Positions 46,005 through 54,532 of a DNA stretch of 64,000 nucleotides are shown here, one piece after another. The translations under genes were made by a program, and so were the position numbers. The notes under the pieces are model-generated. The model saw only the letters and a list, made by a program, of their open reading frames with translations, made no database searches and had not been told where the DNA came from. The stretch's first letter is position 1. The number at the start of each line of letters is the position of its first letter. Location of the stretch: positions 22,507 to 86,506 of the forward strand of contig DXGR01000135.1 in the NCBI GenBank assembly GCA_019113825.1, in the 5' to 3' direction. Source of the DNA: Candidatus Stackebrandtia excrementipullorum (GTDB taxonomy: Bacteria; Actinomycetota; Actinomycetes; Mycobacteriales; Micromonosporaceae).

Positions 46005-46033
46005 CTGAGACGCTAAATGTTACAGCGTCCCAG
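46005..46033. promoter_or_regulatory. Palindromic operator between the AGPS-like and TetR genes
   Basis: CTGAGACGCT and AGCGTCCCAG are near-perfect inverted arms (one mismatch) around a 9-base spacer. The site lies 29 bases from the AGPS-like start and 19 from the TetR start, where a TetR dimer would control both divergent units. Confidence 0.72.
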
Positions 46034-46051
46034 CATCGGAAGACCAGCCGG

Positions 46052-46645
46052 ATGAAACCCGTCAACGCCATCCCGGAGGAGCGCATCCTCGACGCCGCCT
46101 ACGACCTTGCCCTGTCGATAGGCACGCAACGCATGACCATGGCCGACCTGGCCCGGCATGCCGGCGTATCACGCGCCACCCTGTACCGCCGGTGGAAAAG
46201 CGTCCGCGACGTCGTCGCCGCGTTGACCACCCGCGAATGGACGGGCGTGGTCGAAGCGGCCCGGACCTCGTCCCCCACCGAACCCCTGCGCCGACACCTC
46301 GTGGCATCGATCGTCCGACTGGTAGGACAAATCCGGGTCCACCCACTGCTGCGCCATATCGTCGAGCAGGACCCCGACTTTCTGCTCCCCTATCTCCTCG
46401 AACGCCGCGGCGCCAACACCGATCAGCAGCTCGACCTGCTCGAATCCGATCTGAAAACCGGTATGGCCGACGGTTCGGTGCGGACCGGAGACCCGGCGCT
46501 TCGCGCCAAAGCCGTCCTGTTGACCGCATGGTCGTTCACCCTGACCGCACCCGTTCTGGTCGAGGCGCCCGAGGGGCGCAGTCCCGAGCTGGACGAACTC
46601 GACGCGGAACTGGCAGAACTTCTGGATCGGTACCTCAAACCATGA
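46052..46645 (+). CDS. TetR-family transcriptional regulator
   Basis: A 197-aa regulator. N-terminal helix-turn-helix at about 20-50 (TMADLARHAGVSRATLYRRW). The C-terminal half is a helical ligand domain. It overlaps glpD by 4 bases and is divergent from the AGPS-like gene, with a palindrome between them. Probably represses both, and responds to a lipid or glycerol-phosphate related ligand, by analogy with Rv2250c. Confidence 0.92.
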   Translation: MKPVNAIPEERILDAAYDLALSIGTQRMTMADLARHAGVSRATLYRRWKSVRDVVAALTTREWTGVVEAARTSSPTEPLRRHLVASIVRLVGQIRVHPLLRHIVEQDPDFLLPYLLERRGANTDQQLDLLESDLKTGMADGSVRTGDPALRAKAVLLTAWSFTLTAPVLVEAPEGRSPELDELDAELAELLDRYLKP

Positions 46646-48141
46646 CATCGACCGCCCTCAACAGACAGCGACGCTCCCGTGAACTGGAGAAGCTCACCGG
46701 CCCCGTGGACCTGCTCGTCATCGGTGGCGGGGTCACCGGCACCGGAATCGCCCTGGACGCGGCCAGCCGGGGACTGTCCGTCGTGCTCGCCGAGAAACAG
46801 GACCTCGCGCACGGTACGAGCCGCTGGAGTTCCAAGCTCGTACACGGCGGCCTGCGGTATCTGGCCTCGGGACAGGTGTCGGTCGCCTACGAAAGCGCCG
46901 CCGAACGGTCCATCCTCATGCGATATACCGCTCCCCACCTGACTCGGGCGCTCCCCCAGGTGGTTCCGCTTCTACCGAACGTCAATGCGGCGACGGCCGG
47001 GCTCATCAGGACGGGCTATCTCACCGGAGACCTGTTGCGCACCGCGGCGGCGACGCCGTCGTCCCTGCTGCCGCGCTCGCGGCGCCTTTCCCGAACGGAG
47101 GTGCGGCACTACGCCCCCACGGTTCGAGCCGACGGCCTGCGCGGCGGCCTCGTCTTCTGGGACGGCCAACTGGTCGACGACGCCCGACTCGTGGTGGCGC
47201 TGGCCCGCACGGCCGCAGGCTTCGGGGCTCGCATCCTGACCCGGTGCCACGCGAGCCAGGTCACCGGCAGCGGTGCGGTGTTGACCGACGAACTCACCGG
47301 CGACAGGTACACCGTGGACGCACGTATGGTCGTCAACGCCGCCGGCGTATGGGCCGGACAGGTAGCACCGAACGTGCACCTGCGGCCCAGCCGCGGATCT
47401 CACCTGGTGTTTCCCCGTGATGCGTTCGGCGGTCTGACGTCCGGTTTGACGGTCCCCGTTCCCGGACAACGAAATCGTTTCGTGTTTGCGCTCCCCGCCG
47501 AGGAGCGGGTTTACGTCGGCCTGACCGACGAGGAGACGTTCGGTGACGCTCCCGACGAGCCACGTCCGACCGAATCCGAGGTCGACTTCCTCATCGAGAC
47601 GATCAACACGGTGCTTGCACGCCCGGTCTCGCGGGACGATCTTTTGGGTTCCTTCGCCGGTCTGCGTCCTCTGTTGAGCACCGGGGCGAAACGTACGGCG
47701 GACCTGTCACGTCGGCACGCCGTCTTGACCGCGCCCGACGGCCTCGTCACCGTGGTCGGCGGCAAATTGACGACCTACCGACGCATGGCCGAGTCCGCCG
47801 TCGACGCGGCGTTGAAACACGCGGGTCGGACGGCACGTCGATGCCGCACACGGCGCATACGCCTGGTCGGCGCGGCCGACCATCGTCGGCTGGCGTCACT
47901 GCCACAGCCGGCCCGCCTGATACGGCGATACGGTGTCGAGGCCCGTGACGTGGTGGGTGACGGTTCCGGGGCTGAGCCGGTCGCCTCCGGGATGGCCACG
48001 ACCATGGCGGAGTTCCGGTTTGCCGTCACCCACGAACTGGCGCTGACCGTCGACGATCTTCTGGACAGGAGAACCCGTATAGGGCTTTCCGCCTCGGACC
48101 GGGAACGGGCAGAGCCTGCGGCACGTGCCGCGTTGGGCTAA
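46642..48141 (+). CDS. glpD: Aerobic glycerol-3-phosphate dehydrogenase
   Basis: A 499-aa FAD enzyme that oxidises glycerol 3-phosphate to dihydroxyacetone phosphate and passes electrons to quinone. FAD motif VIGGGVTGTGIALDAASRGL (26-45), then KQDLAHGTSRWSSKLVHGG (52-70). Substrate-domain motif VVGGKLTTYRRMAESAVDA near 373-391. Starts in the TetR stop (ATGA). Its stop codon overlaps by 3 bases the stop of a small Cys-rich peptide gene on the other strand, leaving no room for a terminator. Confidence 0.95.
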   Translation: MTSTALNRQRRSRELEKLTGPVDLLVIGGGVTGTGIALDAASRGLSVVLAEKQDLAHGTSRWSSKLVHGGLRYLASGQVSVAYESAAERSILMRYTAPHLTRALPQVVPLLPNVNAATAGLIRTGYLTGDLLRTAAATPSSLLPRSRRLSRTEVRHYAPTVRADGLRGGLVFWDGQLVDDARLVVALARTAAGFGARILTRCHASQVTGSGAVLTDELTGDRYTVDARMVVNAAGVWAGQVAPNVHLRPSRGSHLVFPRDAFGGLTSGLTVPVPGQRNRFVFALPAEERVYVGLTDEETFGDAPDEPRPTESEVDFLIETINTVLARPVSRDDLLGSFAGLRPLLSTGAKRTADLSRRHAVLTAPDGLVTVVGGKLTTYRRMAESAVDAALKHAGRTARRCRTRRIRLVGAADHRRLASLPQPARLIRRYGVEARDVVGDGSGAEPVASGMATTMAEFRFAVTHELALTVDDLLDRRTRIGLSASDRERAEPAARAALG

Positions 48142-48353
48142 GGGCACAGTCCGCAGCCGCCGCAGCTCCATGAACCGCAGGACTTACCGGCGTTCACGCA
48201 CACGGTGCAGGTTCGTGTACAGCCCTGGTAGCAACCGTTGCCGCAGGCACGGTGCGACCGTTCCACCACGGTGTCGCAGATGTCGGCGGCAGCGGTTCCA
48301 CCATTGAGGATTCGAGAGAGCACGCGGTCGGCGAGCTTGTTCAGGCTACGCAT
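48138..48353 (-). CDS. Small cysteine-rich peptide, ADRVLS family (first copy)
   Basis: A 71-aa peptide; ATG at 48353 follows GAAAGG. Residues 1-16 (MRSLNKLADRVLSRIL) look like a helical leader. The rest has ten Cys (26, 37, 41, 45, 49, 52, 59, 64, 67, 70) with Gly, Ser and Thr, ending CGGCGLCP. No signal peptide. It shares the leader, the C-aromatic-x-x-C at 41-45 and the CGG...CP end with the peptide at 58647-58835. It is the downstream gene after korB, past a terminator. It could be a RiPP precursor, a metal-binding peptide or a disulfide peptide; no modification enzyme is adjacent. Confidence 0.75.
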   Translation of the reverse strand: MRSLNKLADRVLSRILNGGTAAADICDTVVERSHRACGNGCYQGCTRTCTVCVNAGKSCGSWSCGGCGLCP

Positions 48354-48426
48354 GGGGGCACCTTTCATTGGGGCGTCAAACTTCGACGCTCCCAGTAAAC
48401 CGAGCGTAACCACACGAAACCCACAA

Positions 48427-48456
48427 CCGCCGGTGCCCGAAGTGGGACACCGGCGG
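48427..48456 (-). terminator. Terminator of korB
   Basis: CCGCCGGTG and CACCGGCGG form a 9-bp stem extended by CCC/GGG pairing, 53 bases beyond the korB stop. Confidence 0.7.
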
Positions 48457-48508
48457 CGGCGAGGTGTCGTAGACCTGCGCAGCGGCGCGCAGACCCACAA
48501 TGTGGTCG

Positions 48509-49543
48509 TTAAAGGATCGTCCAAGTGTCGGAGCCGGTCAACAGCTTCGCCAGTTCGGCGTCGGCGGCGCCGTCGCCCTGCGCGTCGGTGACCTGCTGAC
48601 GGACGACCGCGTCATAGGTGTCGCGACGCACGGACCGGAACACGCCGATGGGTGTGTGGTCGAGGTTCTCGCCCGACAACCGAGACAGTGCGAACGCGTA
48701 GGACGGGTCGGGCACGGTCGAGTCGTGAACGACGATCTGGTCGGCGTCGACCTTCGCGGTCTCGGCAACCTCGACGCCCCAGCCGTTACGGACCACACAG
48801 TATTTGCCTTCGGGACCGAACACGATCGGTTCGCCGTGCGTCATCCGGATCAGCGTCTCGTCCCGCGATTCCGGCGACTTCAGCGTCTCGAAGGCGTCGT
48901 CGTTGAAGATCGGGCAGTTCTGGTAGATCTCGACGAAAGCGCTGCCCTGGTGGTTGGCCGCATCGCGAAGAACCTGCTGGAGGTGCTTGCGGTCGGAGTC
49001 GAGCGTGCGCGCAACGAACGTCGCCTCGGCGCCCAATGCCAGCGACAGCGGATTGAACGGCGCGTCCGCCGACCCATACGGAGTCGACTTGGTGATCTTG
49101 CCGGTTTCCGACGTCGGCGAGTACTGGCCCTTCGTCAATCCGTAGATCCGGTTGTTGAACAGCAGAATCTTGAGGTTGACGTTGCGCCGCAACGCGTGGA
49201 TCAAGTGGTTGCCACCGATGGAGAGTGCATCGCCGTCACCGGTGACCACCCAGACCGACAGGTCCGGGCGAGCCGTGGCCAGACCCGTCGCGATGGCCGG
49301 TGCCCGACCGTGAATCGAGTGCATCCCGTAGGTGTTCAGGTAGTACGGGAACCGGGACGAGCAACCGATACCGGAAACGAAGCAGATCCGCTCCCGCTCC
49401 AGCCCCAGTTCGGGCAGGAACGACTGCACGGCCGCCAGAATGGCGTAATCACCACAACCGGGGCACCAACGTACCTCTTGATCGCTCTTGAAATCCTTGG
49501 CCTTCAAAGGAGTCAGCGGCAGGGATGTGCGCGTGTCAGACAT
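48509..49543 (-). CDS. korB: 2-oxoglutarate:ferredoxin oxidoreductase, beta subunit
   Basis: A 344-aa thiamine-diphosphate subunit. The start at 49543 (MSDTRTSLPLTPLKAKDF) overlaps the korA stop by 8 bases. CPGCGDYAIL (about 24-33) and the TPP/Mg motif GDGDALSIGGNH (about 101-112) with NNRIYG are intact. With KorA it oxidises 2-oxoglutarate to succinyl-CoA and reduces ferredoxin. The KorAB assignment, rather than pyruvate, rests on the KorA fusion architecture and similarity to mycobacterial KorB. Confidence 0.93.
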   Translation of the reverse strand: MSDTRTSLPLTPLKAKDFKSDQEVRWCPGCGDYAILAAVQSFLPELGLERERICFVSGIGCSSRFPYYLNTYGMHSIHGRAPAIATGLATARPDLSVWVVTGDGDALSIGGNHLIHALRRNVNLKILLFNNRIYGLTKGQYSPTSETGKITKSTPYGSADAPFNPLSLALGAEATFVARTLDSDRKHLQQVLRDAANHQGSAFVEIYQNCPIFNDDAFETLKSPESRDETLIRMTHGEPIVFGPEGKYCVVRNGWGVEVAETAKVDADQIVVHDSTVPDPSYAFALSRLSGENLDHTPIGVFRSVRRDTYDAVVRQQVTDAQGDGAADAELAKLLTGSDTWTIL

Positions 49544-51389
49544 TCTTGATGACCTCTTCCAGCACGGATTCGAGTTCATTGGACGTGAACGGGAGGCCAC
49601 GAACCTGGTTGTAGGGGACCACGTCCGCGTCGAAGCGAGACTTGAGGACACTGGACAACTGGCCCAGGTTCATCTCGGGAACGACGACCTTGCGGTAGGA
49701 CCCGAGGACTTCCGCCACGTTCGCCGGCATCGGGTTGAGGTGACGCAGGTGAGCCTGAGCGATGTTGACGCCACGTGAGCGCAGCGCCCGGCAGGCCGCT
49801 CCGATGGGCCCGTATGTGGAACCCCAACCGAGCACCAGGACCTCGGCGTCCCCGTCGGGGTCGTCGACGGCCAGGTCCGGCACCGGAATGCCGTCGATAC
49901 GAGCCGCTCTGGTCCGGACCATGTGGTCGTGGTTGGCGGGGTCGTACGAAATGTCGCCCGTCCCGTCCTTCTTCTCCAGGCCACCGATGCGGTGCTGCAG
50001 CCCCGGCGTGCCCGGCACGGCCCACGGACGCGCCAACGTCTCCGGGTCCCGCTTGTACGGCCAGAACACCTCGGAGCCGTCCTCGAGCGTGTGGTTGGGA
50101 CCGGAGGCGAACTCCACCGTCAAATCCGGAAGCGACGAAACGTCGGGGAGACGCCACGGTTCGGAACCGTTGGCCAGGTATCCGTCCGACAGCAACATGA
50201 CGGGTGTCCGGTACGTGATGGCGATGCGACTGGCCTCGATGGCCGCGTCAAAACAGTCGGCGGGCGTACACGGCGCGATGATCGCGATCGGGGCTTCGCC
50301 GTGACGACCGTGAAAAGCCATCAACAGGTCGGCCTGTTCGGTTTTGGTCGGCAAACCGGTGGACGGCCCGGCGCGCTGAACGTCCACGATCACCAACGGG
50401 AGTTCCAGCGAGACCGCCAACGAAATGGTTTCCGACTTCAAGGCGACGCCCGGGCCGGAACTGGTCGTGATGCCCAACGCTCCACCGTAAGACGCGCCCA
50501 GTGCGGCCCCCACCGCGGCGATCTCGTCCTCGGCCTGGAAGGTCGTGACACCGAACCTCTTGTGTTTCGACATCTCGTGCAAAATGTCGGAGGCGGGCGT
50601 GATCGGGTAGGCGCCCAGGAAGACCGGCAGTTTCGCGCGCACACCCGAGGCGACCAGACCGTACGCCAACGCAAGGTTTCCGGTGATGTTTCGGTAGGTA
50701 CCGGCCTGCAGATTCGCCGGCGGCACCTCGTAACGAACCGCGAAGGTCTCGGTCGTCTCCCCGTAGGCGTGTCCGGCCCGCAGCGCGGCGATGTTCGCCT
50801 GAGCGATCTCGGGGCGGGCCGCGAACTTCTTCGAGATGAACGACTCGGTCGTGTCGGTCGGCCGCGAGTACAGCCACGAGACCAGCCCCAGCGCGAACAT
50901 GTTCTTCGCCCGGGACGCCTCGTTCTTACCGATGTCGAATTCCGACAACGCCTTGATCGTCAACGACGTCAACGGGACCGCGTGAACCTGGTAAGGCTCG
51001 AGTTCGTCGCCTTCGAGGGGGTTTGACGCGTACCCGACCTTTTTGAGGTTGCGAGGGGTGAACTCGTCCGAGTTGACCACAATGGTCGCGCCACGGGGGA
51101 CGTCGGGAAGGTTCGCCTTCAACGCGGCGGGGTTCATCGCCACCAGCACACCGGGAGCGTCACCGGGAGTCAGGATGTCGGTATCGGCGAAGTGAATCTG
51201 GAAACTCGAGACACCGGGCAACGTGCCGGCGGGTGCGCGAATCTCGGCGGGGAAGTTGGGCAGCGTCGACAGGTCGTTGCCCAACTTGGCGGTCTCGGCG
51301 GTAAACCGATCACCGGTCAGCTGCATTCCGTCGCCGGAATCTCCCGCAAAGCGTATGACGACCCGGTCCAGTTGCCGGACGGTATTCAC
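49536..51389 (-). CDS. korA: 2-oxoglutarate:ferredoxin oxidoreductase, gamma-alpha fused subunit
   Basis: A 617-aa subunit with the gamma domain at about 1-190 (FAGDSGDGMQLTGDRF) fused ahead of the alpha domain (GAYPITPASDILHEMS near 250-265; TTSSGPGVALKSE). GTG start 51389. The fused order is that of actinobacterial KorA. It lets the TCA cycle run without the NAD-linked 2-oxoglutarate dehydrogenase; its product feeds SucCD. Confidence 0.93.
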   Translation of the reverse strand: MNTVRQLDRVVIRFAGDSGDGMQLTGDRFTAETAKLGNDLSTLPNFPAEIRAPAGTLPGVSSFQIHFADTDILTPGDAPGVLVAMNPAALKANLPDVPRGATIVVNSDEFTPRNLKKVGYASNPLEGDELEPYQVHAVPLTSLTIKALSEFDIGKNEASRAKNMFALGLVSWLYSRPTDTTESFISKKFAARPEIAQANIAALRAGHAYGETTETFAVRYEVPPANLQAGTYRNITGNLALAYGLVASGVRAKLPVFLGAYPITPASDILHEMSKHKRFGVTTFQAEDEIAAVGAALGASYGGALGITTSSGPGVALKSETISLAVSLELPLVIVDVQRAGPSTGLPTKTEQADLLMAFHGRHGEAPIAIIAPCTPADCFDAAIEASRIAITYRTPVMLLSDGYLANGSEPWRLPDVSSLPDLTVEFASGPNHTLEDGSEVFWPYKRDPETLARPWAVPGTPGLQHRIGGLEKKDGTGDISYDPANHDHMVRTRAARIDGIPVPDLAVDDPDGDAEVLVLGWGSTYGPIGAACRALRSRGVNIAQAHLRHLNPMPANVAEVLGSYRKVVVPEMNLGQLSSVLKSRFDADVVPYNQVRGLPFTSNELESVLEEVIKNV

Positions 51390-51629
51390 CTTTAAGCACT
51401 CTCCTTGGCGGGCTGACCGTGCCGGGTTGCGACGGCGATCCCGCGCACTTTCTTACACTCGCGATCGTACGTCGGTACTTCCGGGGCAGCCGCAGTGTGT
51501 AACCGGCGACACCGTCACCACGGTCCATTGACCGCCGGTCCAACCCCGCCCACGCCACCTGCAGCAAAACTTTCGGGCACGCCGCCTCGTTACGCACGCA
51601 AAACAGACGTAACGGGCGATGCCCGACGA

Positions 51630-52661
51630 TCAGCCGGGTACGGACGTCTCCTCCAGGCTACGGGAGCTCTCCGGGTCACTGTTGGTCTGGCTCGCGTCAG
51701 ACTCGGTGGTGTCACCGTCGTCACCATCCCCGGGAGACTCGTCCTCGGAGTCCGAGGGCGACGGCGACGACGGCGCATCACTGGGTTTATCGGTTGGGCT
51801 GTTGGTCGGCTCGTCGACGGGGGTGGTCTCATTGAACTGTTCCCCGTCGAAGGTGAACGCACGCAGATCGGTTTTTCCGGTCTTTTGCGTCGGGAAACTC
51901 AACGTCACCACCGAGTCCTCCACCGACGCCACCGCGATCGGGTCGTCGTGCCTCGTGCCCGCGTAGACGAATTCGACGGTGGTGAACGACTCCTCGTCCT
52001 GGTACAGGGCGATGACTCCCGGCACGTCTCCACACGCCACCGGAACGATCACCTCGTCGCCTTCCTCACCGTCCAAATCCCCCACGACCGCGTGGGTCTC
52101 TCCCGGAAGAAGCACCCACGTCTCCGGATCGACCATGGTCTGATCGTCGCGGGTGGGAGCCGGCGAGTTCGGCTTGTTCGAGGTCGTACCGTCCGGTGAG
52201 TCATAGGACTCGAAGGTGTATTCCCCGGCCGGGCAGCGCTCGGCGAGCCGCCCCGGCCAGTCGGGCAACGAGATGCTCAGTGAGAGCAGTTCGCTTTCCA
52301 CCGGATCGGGCTCGGTGGGTGCGGTCGTCGAACTGTTGTCGGGTTGGGCCGCCGTCTCGCTGTGATCCAGTCCACCGACGTCGTCGGTGGACTCGGCGCC
52401 CACGACACCCGAGTCGTCCGGAGTGGGGAGCGTGATGGTCTGTGCGACGGCAACGCCCGCCACCATGAGCCCGGTGAAGGCAAGACCCGCCATCGACAGC
52501 GTCAAGCCTCGCCGACGCGGCGGGGGCGCGGGCCCCGTCATGATCGCCGCCGACGGTGGTGGTTCGAAGTGTTTGGGCACACCGGAGCGGTAGGAGGCAA
52601 ACGCGGCCGCGACGATGTCGTCGCCGTTGTCGCCCTGCCCGCGCGGGTTTTGATCAGCCAC
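51630..52661 (-). CDS. Single-pass membrane protein downstream of a sigma factor
   Basis: A 343-aa protein. Cytoplasmic N-terminus about 1-50 (Pro/Arg-rich), one membrane helix at about 54-74 (LSMAGLAFTGLMVAGVAVAQ), then an extracytoplasmic domain rich in Asp/Glu/Thr/Ser with an unstructured end. It starts 8 bases inside the sigma gene, so it is co-translated with it. That placement and topology suggest an anti-sigma partner, but no zinc-binding anti-sigma motif (HxxxCxxC) is present. Confidence 0.75.
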   Translation of the reverse strand: MADQNPRGQGDNGDDIVAAAFASYRSGVPKHFEPPPSAAIMTGPAPPPRRRGLTLSMAGLAFTGLMVAGVAVAQTITLPTPDDSGVVGAESTDDVGGLDHSETAAQPDNSSTTAPTEPDPVESELLSLSISLPDWPGRLAERCPAGEYTFESYDSPDGTTSNKPNSPAPTRDDQTMVDPETWVLLPGETHAVVGDLDGEEGDEVIVPVACGDVPGVIALYQDEESFTTVEFVYAGTRHDDPIAVASVEDSVVTLSFPTQKTGKTDLRAFTFDGEQFNETTPVDEPTNSPTDKPSDAPSSPSPSDSEDESPGDGDDGDTTESDASQTNSDPESSRSLEETSVPG

Positions 52662-53334
52662 GTCTGGTCACCTCACCAGGTCTGCGGAGCTCGCCGGTGG
52701 CTTCGAATTCGTTCAAGTACTTGGCCAATTCGGCTCGGCCGCGATGCAGCCACGATTTCACGGTGCCCTCTTTGGAACCGGTCTGCGCGGCGATCTCGGC
52801 AACCGACAGGTCACCCAGATAGTGGAGCACTACAGCACGACGTTGCTTTTCGGGAACTTTACGCAGCGCCTCGACCAGCGCGACGTGGTCGGGACTCATA
52901 CCCGGGTGCGGCTCGGGTGGAGTCGAACGTTGCAGGAAACGACGCGCCACGGCGACTCTGCGGTGGCGGCTGGTCGCGAGGTTCCAGGCGACCCGACGAA
53001 CCCATGCCAACGGTTCGTCGTACCCGCCGATGGTGTCCCATCGCTGCCACGCACGCAGGAACGCCTCTTGGACGAGATCCTGCGCTTCGCTGGCGTCCGA
53101 GGTGTAGGCATATACCTGGGCAGCCAGCTCTGCGAATCGCGACTCATAGAGCGCGATGAATTCGCTTTCTGACCGCACGCGCACTCCGTGACGTTCCGAC
53201 GCCCTGACGTCGTTGAGGGTGTTTTCGTCCTCAACGGTAGGGGCTATCTTTCCTGTCGGTCGGCCAACAACGCATCCGGGGGTCGTTCCGATGTCAAAAG
53301 GCACGGCGCCGCCCCACGCCACTGTGCTTGCCAT
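52654..53334 (-). CDS. SigE-family RNA polymerase sigma factor (sigma-70, ECF-like)
   Basis: A sigma factor of about 226 aa. Region 2 is at about 58-125 (ALYESRFAELAAQVYAYTSD, DLVQEAFLRAW), region 4 at about 155-210 (LPEKQ-like VPEKQRRAVVLHYLGDLSVA, GTVKSWLHRGRAELA). It belongs to the SigE-family subgroup common in actinomycetes. The start at 53334 follows AGGAG; a GTG near 53184 would give a 176-aa version closer to family length. Followed by an overlapping membrane protein gene. Confidence 0.9.
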   Translation of the reverse strand: MASTVAWGGAVPFDIGTTPGCVVGRPTGKIAPTVEDENTLNDVRASERHGVRVRSESEFIALYESRFAELAAQVYAYTSDASEAQDLVQEAFLRAWQRWDTIGGYDEPLAWVRRVAWNLATSRHRRVAVARRFLQRSTPPEPHPGMSPDHVALVEALRKVPEKQRRAVVLHYLGDLSVAEIAAQTGSKEGTVKSWLHRGRAELAKYLNEFEATGELRRPGEVTRRG

Positions 53335-53696
53335 CGACATCTCCTCACGTTGTGTTTCCCCGGGCCGTCGTACGGTTCGATCTGCCTAAAGACACGTCCG
53401 GGCGTCGCGTTCGGTTGCGGCTGTGACGCTCCCAACCCATCGTCGGATGTATTCCCGAAACGTGAGACGCACCTCACCCTCATGAGCGACGTGGACCACG
53501 CGGTCGGGCCGGGGAGCGCGACCACGGTACCCTCCCCGGCACGAGGCTTTTCGTCCTCTTGAACCGCAGGCGCCGAAAATTTGCTCGACCACATTAGGCT
53601 TCGGACCCGGGTGTTTCGGCGCACAGGGCTCTCGGTTTCACGAGTTGCGACGTGCTTCAACCCCATCAAACTCATGACATCACGAGCTGGAATCAC
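53335..53696. other. Divergent promoter region, no gene seen
   Basis: About 360 bases between the sigma-factor gene and the Gly/Tyr/Gln repeat protein. No supported coding frame or strong secondary structure was found; promoters for both directions are expected here. Confidence 0.5.
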
Positions 53697-54287
53697 ATGA
53701 CATACCCTCAGCAACCCGGTGGAGGCGACTACGGTCAGCAACCGGGCTACGGTCAACAGCCGGGTTACGGGCAACAACAGCCCGGCTACGGACACCAACA
53801 ACCCGGCTACGGGCAACAGCCCGGTTATCCCGCCGCTCAACAACCCGGCTATGGCGCAACCCCCGGCGCCCCGGGCGGCGGAGGCCAGGGATGGCTGACC
53901 ATTCACCCACAGTTCTTCCCACTGATGTGGATTCTTTTTCTCCTCAAGCCTCGGGTCTACATCGACGGTCACCGCATGGAGAACGCCGAGTGGAAGCCGA
54001 ACACCTACCCGGTGACTCCGGGCGTGCACACCGTCCGGGTGGCTTCGCCCTACCTGTGGGAGTTCGGTTCCGCCGAGATGCAGGTCAACGTCCCCGCAGG
54101 GCAGAACATCCCGCTGGAGTACCGCAGCCCGCTGTTCGTCTTCTTCGTGCCGGGCTCTCTGGGGCCGCCGCCTCAGAAGTACAACGGTGTCGGCTGGCTC
54201 ATCGGGGCAACGGCCGTCCCGTTCGTCCTTTTGATCGTGCTGTGCTGCCTCTCCGGTCTCGCCGGCGGAGGCTATTACTACTACTAG
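53697..54287 (+). CDS. Membrane protein with Gly-Tyr-Gln-Gln-Pro repeats
   Basis: A 196-aa protein. The N-terminal 65 residues are low complexity: repeats of GYGQQPGY and GQQQPGY. A membrane-interacting segment at about 75-88 (FPLMWILFLLKPRVYIDG) and a beta domain follow (HRMENAEWKPNTYPVTPGVH), then a helix at about 165-188. It ends in YYYY. The Gly/Tyr/Gln tail resembles low-complexity segments that drive phase separation or protein contacts. Function unknown. Confidence 0.8.
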   Translation: MTYPQQPGGGDYGQQPGYGQQPGYGQQQPGYGHQQPGYGQQPGYPAAQQPGYGATPGAPGGGGQGWLTIHPQFFPLMWILFLLKPRVYIDGHRMENAEWKPNTYPVTPGVHTVRVASPYLWEFGSAEMQVNVPAGQNIPLEYRSPLFVFFVPGSLGPPPQKYNGVGWLIGATAVPFVLLIVLCCLSGLAGGGYYYY

Positions 54288-54390
54288 CGTCGCGGAAGAT
54301 CCGCACACGAGGCCGGTGCTCACCGCCCTATCGCGTGATCCGCCGCACGCTCACGACGAGCAGAGTCCACTGGTAACTCACCAGTCGCCC

Positions 54391-54433
54391 ACGGCCGGCC
54401 CTGTCCACATCGGCAGGGTCGGCCGTCCTTTTT
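54391..54433 (+). terminator. Intrinsic terminator of the repeat-protein gene
   Basis: ACGGCCGGCCCTG pairs with CAGGGTCGGCCGT (one mismatch) around a 10-base loop, followed by CCTTTTTG. A classical Rho-independent terminator about 100 bases past the stop. Confidence 0.85.
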
Positions 54434-54532
54434 GCATCAAGATTGCGGCACGCCCGAAATGTCCGAGAATGCCTGCGCAACAACCGGTTTGGCGAATACA
54501 TCGCCGAGCGTCGATCTGGCACGATGTGCCGC

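Noticed and set aside
53706..53850. Short direct repeats taken as a CRISPR or mobile repeat
   Set aside because: They are codons for the GYGQQP protein repeats within a coding frame.
53244..54323. Minus-strand frame of 359 aa opposite the repeat protein
   Set aside because: The Gly/Tyr/Gln repeat protein on the plus strand has clear domain structure, ribosome-proximal start and a Rho-independent terminator; the minus frame is its shadow.
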